64,000 nt of DNA from Ideonella sp. (GTDB lineage Bacteria; Pseudomonadota; Gammaproteobacteria; Burkholderiales; Burkholderiaceae_C). The translations under genes and the position numbers were made by a program. Within the stretch, counting starts at the first letter, position 1. Each line of letters starts with the position of its first letter. The stretch covers positions 310,001 through 374,000 of the forward strand of contig JADKIA010000031.1 of NCBI GenBank assembly GCA_016721465.1. The letters run 5' to 3'. The notes under the pieces are model-generated. The model did no database searches. It saw only the letters and a program-made list of their open reading frames with translations, and was not told the origin of the DNA. Below are positions 47,556 through 55,921 of this stretch, in pieces.

Positions 47556-48500
47556 TCAACCGACGCGGTCGCCCGCCGTGAGCGGGCGAGCCTGCAAGAA
47601 GCTGGCGGTCTCGACACGCCGCCCGCCCGGGCACTGCAACTGCTTCAATTGCAGCGCGCCTTCACCGCAGGCGATGTGCAACCGATTGCTCTCGGCCCGC
47701 AACACCTGCCCTGGCGTTGCGCCGTGCCCACCGGACACGACGTCGGCCTGCCACAACTTGATCGCTTCATCACCCAGGTGGAAGCTGGTGCCCGGGAAGG
47801 GATCGAATGCCCGCACCCGGCGCTCGATGGTCGCGGCAGGCTGCGCCCAGTCGATCGCGGCCTCGGACTTGGCGATCTTGTGTGCGTAGGTGACGCCCTC
47901 GGTCGGCTGCGGCGTGCGGCGGAGGGACGGTGCCGCCAATGCGGCGACGATGAGTCGGCCGCCCAGTGCAGCGAGGCGGTCCTGCAGGGTCGCCGTGGTG
48001 TCGTCGCGGCGGATGGGTTCGCGCTCGATGAGCAGCATGTCACCGGTGTCCAGGCCCTCGTCCATCTGCATGATGGTGATGCCGGTCTCGGGGTCTCCGG
48101 CCTCGATGGCGCGGTGGATTGGGGCAGCGCCACGCCAGCGCGGCAGCAGCGAGCCGTGGATGTTGAGGCAGCCGCGCGGCGGCAGGGCGAGTACCCAGGC
48201 CGGCAGGATCAGGCCGTAGGCGGCGACGATCAGGCAGTCGACGCCAGCGTCGCGCAGGGCGACCTGTGCCGCAAGGGCGTCGTCTGGGTACTTGCCGTCC
48301 AGGCGCAGGGTGCGTGGCTGCACCACCGGCACGCCGTGCTGCAAGGCCAGCGCCTTGACAGCCGAGACTTGCAGCTTCAATCCGCGGCCGGCCGGGCGGT
48401 CGGGCTGAGTGAGCACAAGCGCCAATTCGTGCCCCGCCGCGAGCAGGCAGCGCAGTGCGTTGGCAGCGAACTCGGGTGTGCCGGCGAAGGCGAGTCTCAT
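47556..48500 (-). CDS. fmt: methionyl-tRNA formyltransferase
   Basis: Enzyme of 314 residues that formylates initiator Met-tRNA with 10-formyl-tetrahydrofolate. MRLAFAGTPEFAANALRCLL begins the Rossmann domain. The formyl-THF/active-site block NIHGSLLPRWRGAAPIHRAIEAGD holds the catalytic Asn/His, and the later MDEGLDTGDML the Asp. The C-terminal OB-like domain binds tRNA. It lies 7 bases after def on the same strand, the usual def-fmt pairing. Confidence 0.97.
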   Translation of the reverse strand: MRLAFAGTPEFAANALRCLLAAGHELALVLTQPDRPAGRGLKLQVSAVKALALQHGVPVVQPRTLRLDGKYPDDALAAQVALRDAGVDCLIVAAYGLILPAWVLALPPRGCLNIHGSLLPRWRGAAPIHRAIEAGDPETGITIMQMDEGLDTGDMLLIEREPIRRDDTTATLQDRLAALGGRLIVAALAAPSLRRTPQPTEGVTYAHKIAKSEAAIDWAQPAATIERRVRAFDPFPGTSFHLGDEAIKLWQADVVSGGHGATPGQVLRAESNRLHIACGEGALQLKQLQCPGGRRVETASFLQARPLTAGDRVG

Positions 48501-48507
48501 CGGCAGG

Positions 48508-49026
48508 TCACCGGCCCCGGCCCTGTTCGTCGCGCGTCTTCTTCAGCATCTTGGATTTGATGCGGTCACGCTTGAGCGGGCTGAGGTATTCGACGAAGAC
48601 TCTGCCGATGAGGTGGTCCATCTCGTGCTGCACGCACACGGCGGTCAGACCTTCGGCCTCGAACTCGCAGACTTGGCCCTGGCGGTCCAGCGCACGCACG
48701 GTGACGCGCGCGTGCCGCTCAACGCGGTCGTAGATCGTGGGTACCGAGAGGCAGCCTTCGTCACCGACCTGCATCTCGACGCTGCGGGCGACGATTTCCG
48801 GGTTGATCAACACGCGGGGTTGGTCGCGACCGTCGGAGGTGTCCATCACGATCACGCGCTCGTGCACGTCCACCTGGGTGGCGGCCAGGCCCACGCCGTC
48901 GTGGTCGTACATGGTCTCGATCAGGTCGTCGACCAGGCGGCGAATGCGCTCGTCGACCTGGGCGACCGGCTTGGCCACGGTGTTCAGGCGTGGGTCGGGA
49001 AAACGGAGAATCGGAAGCAGGGCCAT
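48508..49026 (-). CDS. def: peptide deformylase
   Basis: Metalloenzyme of 172 residues removing N-formyl from nascent proteins. All three motifs are intact: GVGLAATQ (motif 1), EGCLSVP (motif 2) and QHEMDHLIGRVFVEYL (motif 3, metal ligands). Start at MALLPILRFPDPRLNTVA; an in-frame longer start adds 12 unconserved residues. It is followed directly by fmt and divergent from the LysM gene; the 284-base gap between them holds promoters I cannot define firmly and no other gene. Confidence 0.97.
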   Translation of the reverse strand: MALLPILRFPDPRLNTVAKPVAQVDERIRRLVDDLIETMYDHDGVGLAATQVDVHERVIVMDTSDGRDQPRVLINPEIVARSVEMQVGDEGCLSVPTIYDRVERHARVTVRALDRQGQVCEFEAEGLTAVCVQHEMDHLIGRVFVEYLSPLKRDRIKSKMLKKTRDEQGRGR

Positions 49027-49310
49027 GGCGATCGAAGTGCGGGCTGCCGTCACATGCGGCAACAGATGTGGAGACTGAGCAACGTCGGGAGTATCTCAAG
49101 ACGTTGACGGGCGGGTGTTGAAGGGCGCATTTCATTGCGATATCAAGGGTTTATCGGCAGAATCTGCGAGCTAGCATGAACATTGAAAAGCGCGTCCGAA
49201 CCCAGGTCGGCGGGGTTCGTCGTCCTGACCGGACGCGCACGTTCGGTTACTGCCCGCCCCGCTGCGCGATCAACGATGATGGCGTGCCCGCTTTCCTGGA
49301 GACCACCCAC

Positions 49311-50498
49311 ATGAGTTCACGCCCGCGCTGCCCACCCCCCCGCCGGAACGGCTGGTGTGCCCTGGCCGCCGTGGCGGGCATCGTGTCCTTGCTGGGCGCG
49401 GCCCAGGCGGCCGATCTGACGATCACGCCAGACCAACGCAGCCGTGCACAACAGGTGGCGCAGGCCGGCGTGGCGTTGTCGGAGTTGGCGGACAACGCGC
49501 CTGAGTCGCACACCGTACAGCGTGGTGACACGCTGTGGGACATCTCCAAGCTGTTCCTCAAGAGCCCTTGGCGCTGGCCCGAGCTCTGGGGCATGAATCT
49601 CGACCAGATTCGAAATCCGCACCTCATCTACCCGGGGCAACACCTGGTGCTGGTCAAGGCCAATGGCCGCGCGACGCTTCGGGTTGCCGAGACCGGTACG
49701 CCGGATACTCCGCCGAGCAATACGGTGCGTCTGACGCCACGCGTGCGCAGCCAGGTGCTGGCCAATGGGGCCATTTCATCCATCCCACTGCACCTGATCG
49801 GCCCGTTCCTCAACGAGGCGGTGGTGCTCAATACCGATGAATTGGCCAACGCAGCCCGCCTGGTCGCCACCCAGGAAGGTCGCGTGATGGTGTCCAAGGG
49901 GGAGACCGCCTATGTGCGTGGTGACCTGAAGGGTGCCCGTGAATTGCAGGTCTTCCGCGAAGCCAGGCCGCTGACCGACCCGGGCACCAGCGAAGTGCTG
50001 GGCTTCGAAGCCGCCTACGTGGGCACGGCCGAATACACCCGGCCTGGTGAAGACCGCGCCATCGCCGGCAGCAAGGACACGCTGCCGGTGCCCGCCAGCG
50101 TCGTCATCACCGGTGCGCGCCAGGAAGCCGGCGTGGGCGATCGCCTCACCCCGCTCACCCAGCGCGACTTCAATGCCTATGTTCCGCATGGACCGACCGG
50201 CGCGGTCGAGGGGCGGATCGTTTCGGTCTACGGGGAAGCGCTTGCGGCGGGTCCGAACCAGATCGTGGCCATCAACCGAGGTGTGCGCGACGGCATGGAA
50301 CGTGGCCATGTGCTCGCCCTGTGGCGCGACGGTGCACCGGCGAAGGACCGCACCGGTGCCAAGACGGTGGACATCAAGCTGCCCGACGAGCGTGTTGGCA
50401 ATCTGTTCGTGTTCCGGGTGTTTGATCGCGTGTCCTACGCGCTGATCGTCCAGTCCATTGATCCAGTGCGGCGCGGTGATCGCGTGACGCAGCCCTGA
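49311..50498 (+). CDS. exported LysM-domain protein
   Basis: Exported peptidoglycan-binding protein of 395 residues. Signal peptide RRNGWCALAAVAGIVSLLGAAQA, then LysM at about residues 65-115 (HTVQRGDTLWDISKLFLKSPWRWPELWGMN...YPGQHLVLV). The C-terminal 250 residues are conserved among Burkholderiales homologues as I recall them, and include repeated beta segments such as GRIVSVYGEALAAGPNQIVAINRGVRDGMERG, without a known enzyme domain. The ATG is chosen for the signal peptide and a TGGAGA site. The order def-LysM-dprA-smg is conserved in Burkholderiales. Confidence 0.9.
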   Translation: MSSRPRCPPPRRNGWCALAAVAGIVSLLGAAQAADLTITPDQRSRAQQVAQAGVALSELADNAPESHTVQRGDTLWDISKLFLKSPWRWPELWGMNLDQIRNPHLIYPGQHLVLVKANGRATLRVAETGTPDTPPSNTVRLTPRVRSQVLANGAISSIPLHLIGPFLNEAVVLNTDELANAARLVATQEGRVMVSKGETAYVRGDLKGARELQVFREARPLTDPGTSEVLGFEAAYVGTAEYTRPGEDRAIAGSKDTLPVPASVVITGARQEAGVGDRLTPLTQRDFNAYVPHGPTGAVEGRIVSVYGEALAAGPNQIVAINRGVRDGMERGHVLALWRDGAPAKDRTGAKTVDIKLPDERVGNLFVFRVFDRVSYALIVQSIDPVRRGDRVTQP

Positions 50499-50562
50499 TC
50501 GCCGCAGCAGGCCCGGCGATGCGCGAGGCTTGTGGCATCGGCCAGGCGCACGGCCCCTCAGC

Positions 50563-51694
50563 ATGCTGTCCGAAGACGATCCGGCCGAACTCGCCGCCTG
50601 GCTGCAACTGATCCAGTGGCCGGGTCTCGGGCGCGACAGCCTGCGCAAGCTGCTGGCGGCGTTTGGCTCGGTACAGGCGGTGGTGAACGCGGCACCGGCA
50701 TCGCGCAGCGCTGTCGTGGGCTCGCGAGTGGCTTTGTCGCCCGTGCCGCATGCACTGCACCAGGAACACCTTGCGGCAACGCTCGCTTGGCTGGCGGCCA
50801 CTCCCACGCGCCGCATCATGACGTTGGGAGATGCGGACTACCCCGCGCCGTTGCTGCAGACGGCCGACCCACCGCTGTGGTTGTTCCTGCAGGGGCAGGC
50901 CAGCCTGCTGCATCGCCCTGGTCTTGCGATGGTGGGCAGCCGCCAAGCCACTCCACAGGGACGCGAGAACGCGCATGCCTTTGCCAAGGATCTGGCCAGC
51001 AAAGGGTGGGTCATTGTCTCGGGCCTGGCCGCCGGCATCGACGCGGCCGCGCACGAAGGTGCCCTGGATGCCGGCGGCGCCACCATCGCGGTGGTCGGCA
51101 CGGGTCTGGACCAGACCTACCCCCCGCGCCAACCAGAAGTTGGCCGAACGCATCGCGCAAACCGGCCTGATGGTGAGCGAGTTTCCGCTCGGCACGCCGC
51201 CTTTGGCCAACAACTTCCCCCTGCGCAATCGCATCATTGCTGCGCTCACGCGCGGCACCCTGGTGGTGGAGGCTGCGCCGCAATCGGGCTCCCTGATCAC
51301 GGCCCGCCTGGCCAGTGAGGCCGGGCGCGAGGTGTTTGCCGTGCCCGGTTCGATCCACTCGCCCCAGTCGCGAGGTTGTCACATGCTGCTCAAGCAAGGC
51401 GCCAAGTTGGTGGAAACCGCCCAGGACGTGATCGATGAACTCAGGCTGTCCATTGCCCCCACCATGGTCGATGGCGATTCAACGATTGATCCGGCCGACC
51501 CGAAAGCTTCGATATCGACCCGCACCGACACGGTGCTGCGCGCCTTGGGCCATGACCCGGCCACGCTGGATGCCCTGATGGCGCGCTGTGGCTGGCCCGC
51601 GCCGGAGCTCAGTGCCCGGCTGATGGAACTGGAGATGTCGGGGCAGGTGGCGCGCCTGCCGGGCGGCTTGTACCAGCGCATCCAGTCGACTTGA
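50563..51694 (+). pseudogene. dprA: DNA processing protein DprA, frameshifted
   Basis: DprA (Smf) loads RecA on incoming single-stranded DNA in natural transformation. Two overlapping frames make one about 376-residue protein: the first runs through GLAMVGSRQATPQGREN and SGLAAGIDAAAHEGALDAGGATIAVVGTGLDQTYP, and the second continues with NQKLAERIAQTGLMVSEFPLGTPPLANNFPLRNRIIA and ends with the winged-helix DprA C-terminal domain. Removing one C from the six at 51120-51125 restores the family sequence (YPRANQKLAERI). Truncation as written would remove the second half of the Rossmann fold. It follows the LysM gene by 64 bases; smg follows. Confidence 0.9.
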
Positions 51695-51803
51695 ATCGGG
51701 CTTGCCGACGGCGCTTCCGCTTGGGGCGAAAGGCCCGATTCAGCCGCGGCCGCCGTGCCAGTTTTGGGCGATGTGGAAAAGGGGGCTGGGTTATAGTGGT
51801 TTC

Positions 51804-52256
51804 ATGTTCGATGTGCTGGTCTATCTCTACGAGAACTATTGGCGCCCGGACGCCTGCCCGGAGCATGGCCAGCTCAGCCGCAAGCTCTCGGCGGTTGGTT
51901 TCGAATCGGATGAAATCCAGGAAGCCCTGAGTTGGCTCGACGGCCTGGCCGAGACGGCATCTACCTATGCCGGCGAGCAGGCACCACAGAGCCTTCGGGT
52001 GTTCTCGCCGGCAGAGATCGAGCGCCTCGGCGAAGATTCCATCGGGTTCATCTGCTTCCTCGAATCCGCTGGTGTGCTGCCACCGATGATGCGCGAAATG
52101 GTGGTTGACCGCGCCAGCGCAGTCGGCGACAGCCCGTTGGCGCTCGAGGATCTCAAGGTCATCGTGCTGATGGTGTTCTGGAGCTTGGGCGAAGAGCCCG
52201 ATGCGCTGATCCTCGACGAACTGTTCGTCGCGCCGGAAGAGCGGCTGATCCACTGA
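51804..52256 (+). CDS. smg: Smg family protein (DUF494)
   Basis: Cytoplasmic protein of 150 residues of unknown function, usually encoded next to dprA and topA. MFDVLVYLYENYWRPDACPEHGQLSRKL starts the DUF494 domain, and the acidic C-terminus ALILDELFVAPEERLIH ends it. No Shine-Dalgarno is visible; TATAGT ends 6 bases before the ATG, so the transcript may start at or near the ATG (inference). It follows dprA and converges with the DUF1631 gene. Confidence 0.95.
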   Translation: MFDVLVYLYENYWRPDACPEHGQLSRKLSAVGFESDEIQEALSWLDGLAETASTYAGEQAPQSLRVFSPAEIERLGEDSIGFICFLESAGVLPPMMREMVVDRASAVGDSPLALEDLKVIVLMVFWSLGEEPDALILDELFVAPEERLIH

Positions 52257-52287
52257 CGTCCGGCGCCTGAGCCGGCGGCTGGCCGGA

Positions 52288-54825
52288 TCAATTCATCAAT
52301 CGTGACGGGTCGGCGTCGAGCTTGGCCAATGCGCTGCGCGTTGCACGCACCGTGAGCGACTCGTCCTGCGCGGGCACCAGCAGTCCGGCCTGCAGGAAGG
52401 ACGCCAATCGCTGCTGCTGGAACAGCACGCAACGGCCACTGGCCGACACGAACAGCGTCAGCTGCCGGTGCATGCCATGCCAGACCAGCTGCACCGGGTC
52501 GGTGCGCTCACGATAGTCGAGCATGTACCAGCTCCCCACCATCAGCTCTCGGGCCCAGGCGATCATGGCTGGCGTGGGCATGGATCCGCCATCGCTCACG
52601 ACCTCGAGTTCCGAACTCTCGTGGCCCGACAGGTCCAGCACCATCGATTCGTCGATTTCGAGGTTCGCACTTTGCGGCAGCAGTTCCTCCAGCGACTCCA
52701 GCCGCTCCATCAACTCGGTCAGGCGGTCGGTGGGGATCACCGCAGCCTTGGCGGTGAATGCCGCCGCCAATGAGTTGTTGAGCTGCTGGATCTGCTCGTC
52801 CTGGCGCTCGCCCACCATGCCCGAGGCCGTCATGCCGTCGCGCAGGCGTTTGAGCAGCGGCGGCAGGCGGCGAATGACCTCGCCGCGCTCCTCGCGGGTG
52901 ACCTTGGCGCTGGCCGACCAGATGAGGTCAGCGGCCGCCCGCTTCATGGCCTTGGTCTCTTCTGCGTGCCCGCCAAAGCGCACGGCGGTGGTGGCCAACA
53001 CATCGGCCCAGACATGGAACAGGAACTGGCGCACGCCCTCCTGTACCGGCACCTCGTTGAGCATGCGGCGCAACTCGATGGTGTATTGAATGGCCAGGGT
53101 CTCGCGCTGCTCCACCTGCTGGGCCAACGAGACACCACGCTTGGTGGCCTCGTTCTCGTTCTTGAAGAAGTGCTCCAGGAACTTCTCGAACTCGGTCAGC
53201 ACGGTCTGGAAGACACGGCGCCCGGTGTCCGGGTAGGCCTCCACCACTTGCACGATGCGCTTGATTTCCTTCTCGAGTGAATCGCCGATGGCTCGGACGG
53301 TTTCGTCGAAGCCCATGACGCAGGCCCCCAGGCGGTCGATCAGGCGGCGTGCCGGGTGGTCGATGGTGGCGAAGAAGTCGGGCTCGCTCACCGCCACGCG
53401 CAACACGGGCATCTGCAGCCGGGCAAACCAGACGCGCACTTGGGCGGGAATGCGCTCCTCGGTGAGGATGCTTTGAAACATCATCGCAACGATTTCGATC
53501 GTTGCGCGCTCGGCTGGTGTTTCGGCCGCTTGCTTGAGCGCCTGCTTGCGCTGTTGCAATTCGTCGAGCAGCATCGGCGTGGTGATCTGCGCCGCCGGCG
53601 CCGGTCTGCCGCCTGGGTCGGCCGTCCCCGTGAGCCGCTGCTGCATGCTGTGCTGCACGTTGTCGATGGCGCGAGCCAGGCGCGGCGTGAGCACCGTGTG
53701 CCCATGCCCGGTTTCGGCAAATCCTGGCAAGTGCCTGCCCACCAGCCGATTCAGCCGACCCAGCACGGCCTCGGCATGGTCGCTTCCACCGCGGGCCAAG
53801 GGGGATGCGCGGGTCATCAGACGCGTCTCATCGCCCACACTGCCGCGGCCGCCCGGTGGCCGCGCCCAGGCCCCGCCGCCAGACATCTGCGCCCCGCCGG
53901 TGCGGCCCGCCGGTCGCATCAAGGCCGGGCGGGCCGGCGTTACAGCGCCCTGCTGGCCGCCGGTCATGCGGTTGCGGGTCGCTTGCACCTGCTCCGCGGC
54001 CTGCGCGGGATGGCGCGAATGCGAGCCAGCTGGTTCGCCGTTGGGCAACTGCCGGCCAGCCCCAGCGCCGTGCTCACCCGAGGCTGGATACCGCGACGAT
54101 GGGAAATGCGAGGACCCGAAACCGTGGTCGCCGGCATCGCCAGAGGTGCTGTCATGGTCCAGGTTGTGGTCCACGGTGCGTCGGATGAAAGGCCGCAAAT
54201 CCACTTCCGGCAGCACCTTCTGGCCAATCAGCCAACGATTGGTCTCGTGGTAGGCCTCCTCCACCAGCAACGCAAACTCCTCGTGCAGCGTCGTCTGGAT
54301 CTCGCGCCAACCCGGGCTGTCAATGCCCGACTGATGCCAGGTGTCCAGCACCACGCGGGCCAGCACATGGGCACGAAGCATGTCGTTGGTGTCGAGTTCC
54401 TGACGCCGTTCCAGCACCGCGACGCGCGAGCGCAGGTCCGAGAATTCCCAGGAAGCTCGGTCCATGATCGCCAGCGCCAGCCGCGAGGCCAGGATCTCGC
54501 GATCGATCGTGTCATCGTCCACGAGCGACAGGCCCTGCGCCGTGGCCTGCTTCAGCGTGCCGGTGTGAGTCAGGGTCACGCCGTGGGCGAGCACCTGACG
54601 CAGCCCGTCCGCCATGGCCTGCAGCCAGGTCTTGCCGCACTTGTGCAAGGCCTGCGCCAAGTCACGTCGTCGCTGCGCGGTCTGGTGGTCCGCCGGCTTG
54701 TCCATCGCCACGCGCGCCACTTCGACCACCCGTTTGACCAGGAGCGGCAGCCCCTTGACCAATTCGTCGGTGTACAGGCGGCGGGCCCGTGCAGCGAGTT
54801 GACTTGAATCGGCTTGGAGTGCCAT
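52288..54825 (-). CDS. DUF1631 family protein
   Basis: Large soluble protein of 845 residues with no signal peptide. It belongs to DUF1631, annotated in some genomes as thymidine phosphorylase-like but of unknown function. N-terminal helical region (LYTDELVKGLPLLVKRVVEVARVAMD), a low-complexity His/Gly/Ser/Pro linker at about residues 220-335, then a long helical C-terminal domain (IEIVAMMFQSILTEERIPAQVRVWFARLQMPVLRVAV and VRQFLFHVWADVLATTAVRFGG). No catalytic motif is recognisable. It is transcribed away from secF and converges with smg. Confidence 0.88.
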   Translation of the reverse strand: MALQADSSQLAARARRLYTDELVKGLPLLVKRVVEVARVAMDKPADHQTAQRRRDLAQALHKCGKTWLQAMADGLRQVLAHGVTLTHTGTLKQATAQGLSLVDDDTIDREILASRLALAIMDRASWEFSDLRSRVAVLERRQELDTNDMLRAHVLARVVLDTWHQSGIDSPGWREIQTTLHEEFALLVEEAYHETNRWLIGQKVLPEVDLRPFIRRTVDHNLDHDSTSGDAGDHGFGSSHFPSSRYPASGEHGAGAGRQLPNGEPAGSHSRHPAQAAEQVQATRNRMTGGQQGAVTPARPALMRPAGRTGGAQMSGGGAWARPPGGRGSVGDETRLMTRASPLARGGSDHAEAVLGRLNRLVGRHLPGFAETGHGHTVLTPRLARAIDNVQHSMQQRLTGTADPGGRPAPAAQITTPMLLDELQQRKQALKQAAETPAERATIEIVAMMFQSILTEERIPAQVRVWFARLQMPVLRVAVSEPDFFATIDHPARRLIDRLGACVMGFDETVRAIGDSLEKEIKRIVQVVEAYPDTGRRVFQTVLTEFEKFLEHFFKNENEATKRGVSLAQQVEQRETLAIQYTIELRRMLNEVPVQEGVRQFLFHVWADVLATTAVRFGGHAEETKAMKRAAADLIWSASAKVTREERGEVIRRLPPLLKRLRDGMTASGMVGERQDEQIQQLNNSLAAAFTAKAAVIPTDRLTELMERLESLEELLPQSANLEIDESMVLDLSGHESSELEVVSDGGSMPTPAMIAWARELMVGSWYMLDYRERTDPVQLVWHGMHRQLTLFVSASGRCVLFQQQRLASFLQAGLLVPAQDESLTVRATRSALAKLDADPSRLMN

Positions 54826-54865
54826 GGACGGCCGGTTTCAGTGCAAGGATTGCAACCCTTTGACT

Positions 54866-55909
54866 CTATACCACTGCCCCGGAATTCGGGTCATTCGGGT
54901 CTTGATCTTTGGTCACCGCCTTGATCAGGTCTTCGCGCTTGACACCCAGCCACATCGCGATTGCGGCGGCCACGAAGACCGACGAATAGATGCCGAACAG
55001 GATCCCGATGGTCAAGGCCACCGCGAAGTAATGCAAGGTCGGGCCGCCGAACAGCAGCATCGACAGCACCATCATCTGGGTGGAGCCGTGCGTGATGATG
55101 GTGCGGCTCATGGTGCTGGTGATGGCGTGGTCGATCACCTCGGTGGTGGTCAGCTTGCGGAACTTGCGGAAGGCCTCGCGAATCCGGTCGAAGATGACGA
55201 CCGACTCATTCACGGAATAGCCCAGGATCGCCAGCACCGCCGCCAGCACGGCCAGCGAGAATTCCCACTGAAAGAAGGCGAAGAAGCCCAGGATGATGAC
55301 CACGTCGTGCAGGTTGGCGATGATGGCTGCGACGGCGAACTTCCATTCGAAGCGCACTGCGAGATAGACCATGATGCCAATGACCACGAAGGCCAGCGCC
55401 TTGGCACCGTCGGCGGCCAACTCGGACCCCACGGCCGGCCCGACGAATTCGGTGCGCGACAGCTTCAGCGGCTCCGCGCCCGCGGCCGTGGTGCAGGACG
55501 GACGGCTCACCTGTTCGCCCTGAGGGGTGGTGTAGGCCTTGGTGCCGACCGTGCCGGCTTCGGCCTGGCACAGCGCGGCAAAGGCCTTGGTGCCCAGTTC
55601 GGCCTGCTCCTTGGGCGTGGCGCCGCTGCGCACCGGCAGGCGCACCATCACGTCGTGTGAGGTACCGAAGTTCTGCACCTGCACTTCGCCCAGGCCCAGC
55701 GTGTCGATGGCCTTGCGGATCTTCTCCAGATCGGCCGTCTGCGTGTAACCCACCTCCAGCACCGTGCCGCCCTTGAACTCGATGGACAGGTGCAGGCCGC
55801 GGGTGAGCAGGAAGAAGACCGCCGCGGCAAAGGTGAGGAACGAAATGATGTTGAACACCAGCGCATGCCGCATGAACGGGATGTCGCGGCGGATTCGGAA
55901 GAATTCCAT
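54866..55909 (-). CDS. secF: protein translocase subunit SecF
   Basis: Inner-membrane protein of 347 residues that, with SecD and YajC, uses proton-motive force to drive export after SecA. The first helix region IPFMRHALVFNIISFLTFAAAVFFLL is followed by the periplasmic loop and the RND-like membrane block with FEWKFAVAAIIANLHDVVIILGFFAFFQWEFSLAVLAAVLAILGYSVNESVVIFDRIREAF (conserved Asp/Arg/Glu). The start has AAGGGA upstream. It lies 12 bases after secD. Confidence 0.97.
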   Translation of the reverse strand: MEFFRIRRDIPFMRHALVFNIISFLTFAAAVFFLLTRGLHLSIEFKGGTVLEVGYTQTADLEKIRKAIDTLGLGEVQVQNFGTSHDVMVRLPVRSGATPKEQAELGTKAFAALCQAEAGTVGTKAYTTPQGEQVSRPSCTTAAGAEPLKLSRTEFVGPAVGSELAADGAKALAFVVIGIMVYLAVRFEWKFAVAAIIANLHDVVIILGFFAFFQWEFSLAVLAAVLAILGYSVNESVVIFDRIREAFRKFRKLTTTEVIDHAITSTMSRTIITHGSTQMMVLSMLLFGGPTLHYFAVALTIGILFGIYSSVFVAAAIAMWLGVKREDLIKAVTKDQDPNDPNSGAVV

Positions 55910-55921
55910 GTCGAGTTCCCT

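Noticed and set aside
49176..49310. Upstream ATG extension of the LysM gene
   Set aside because: It would place 45 residues before a clear signal peptide and has no ribosome site.
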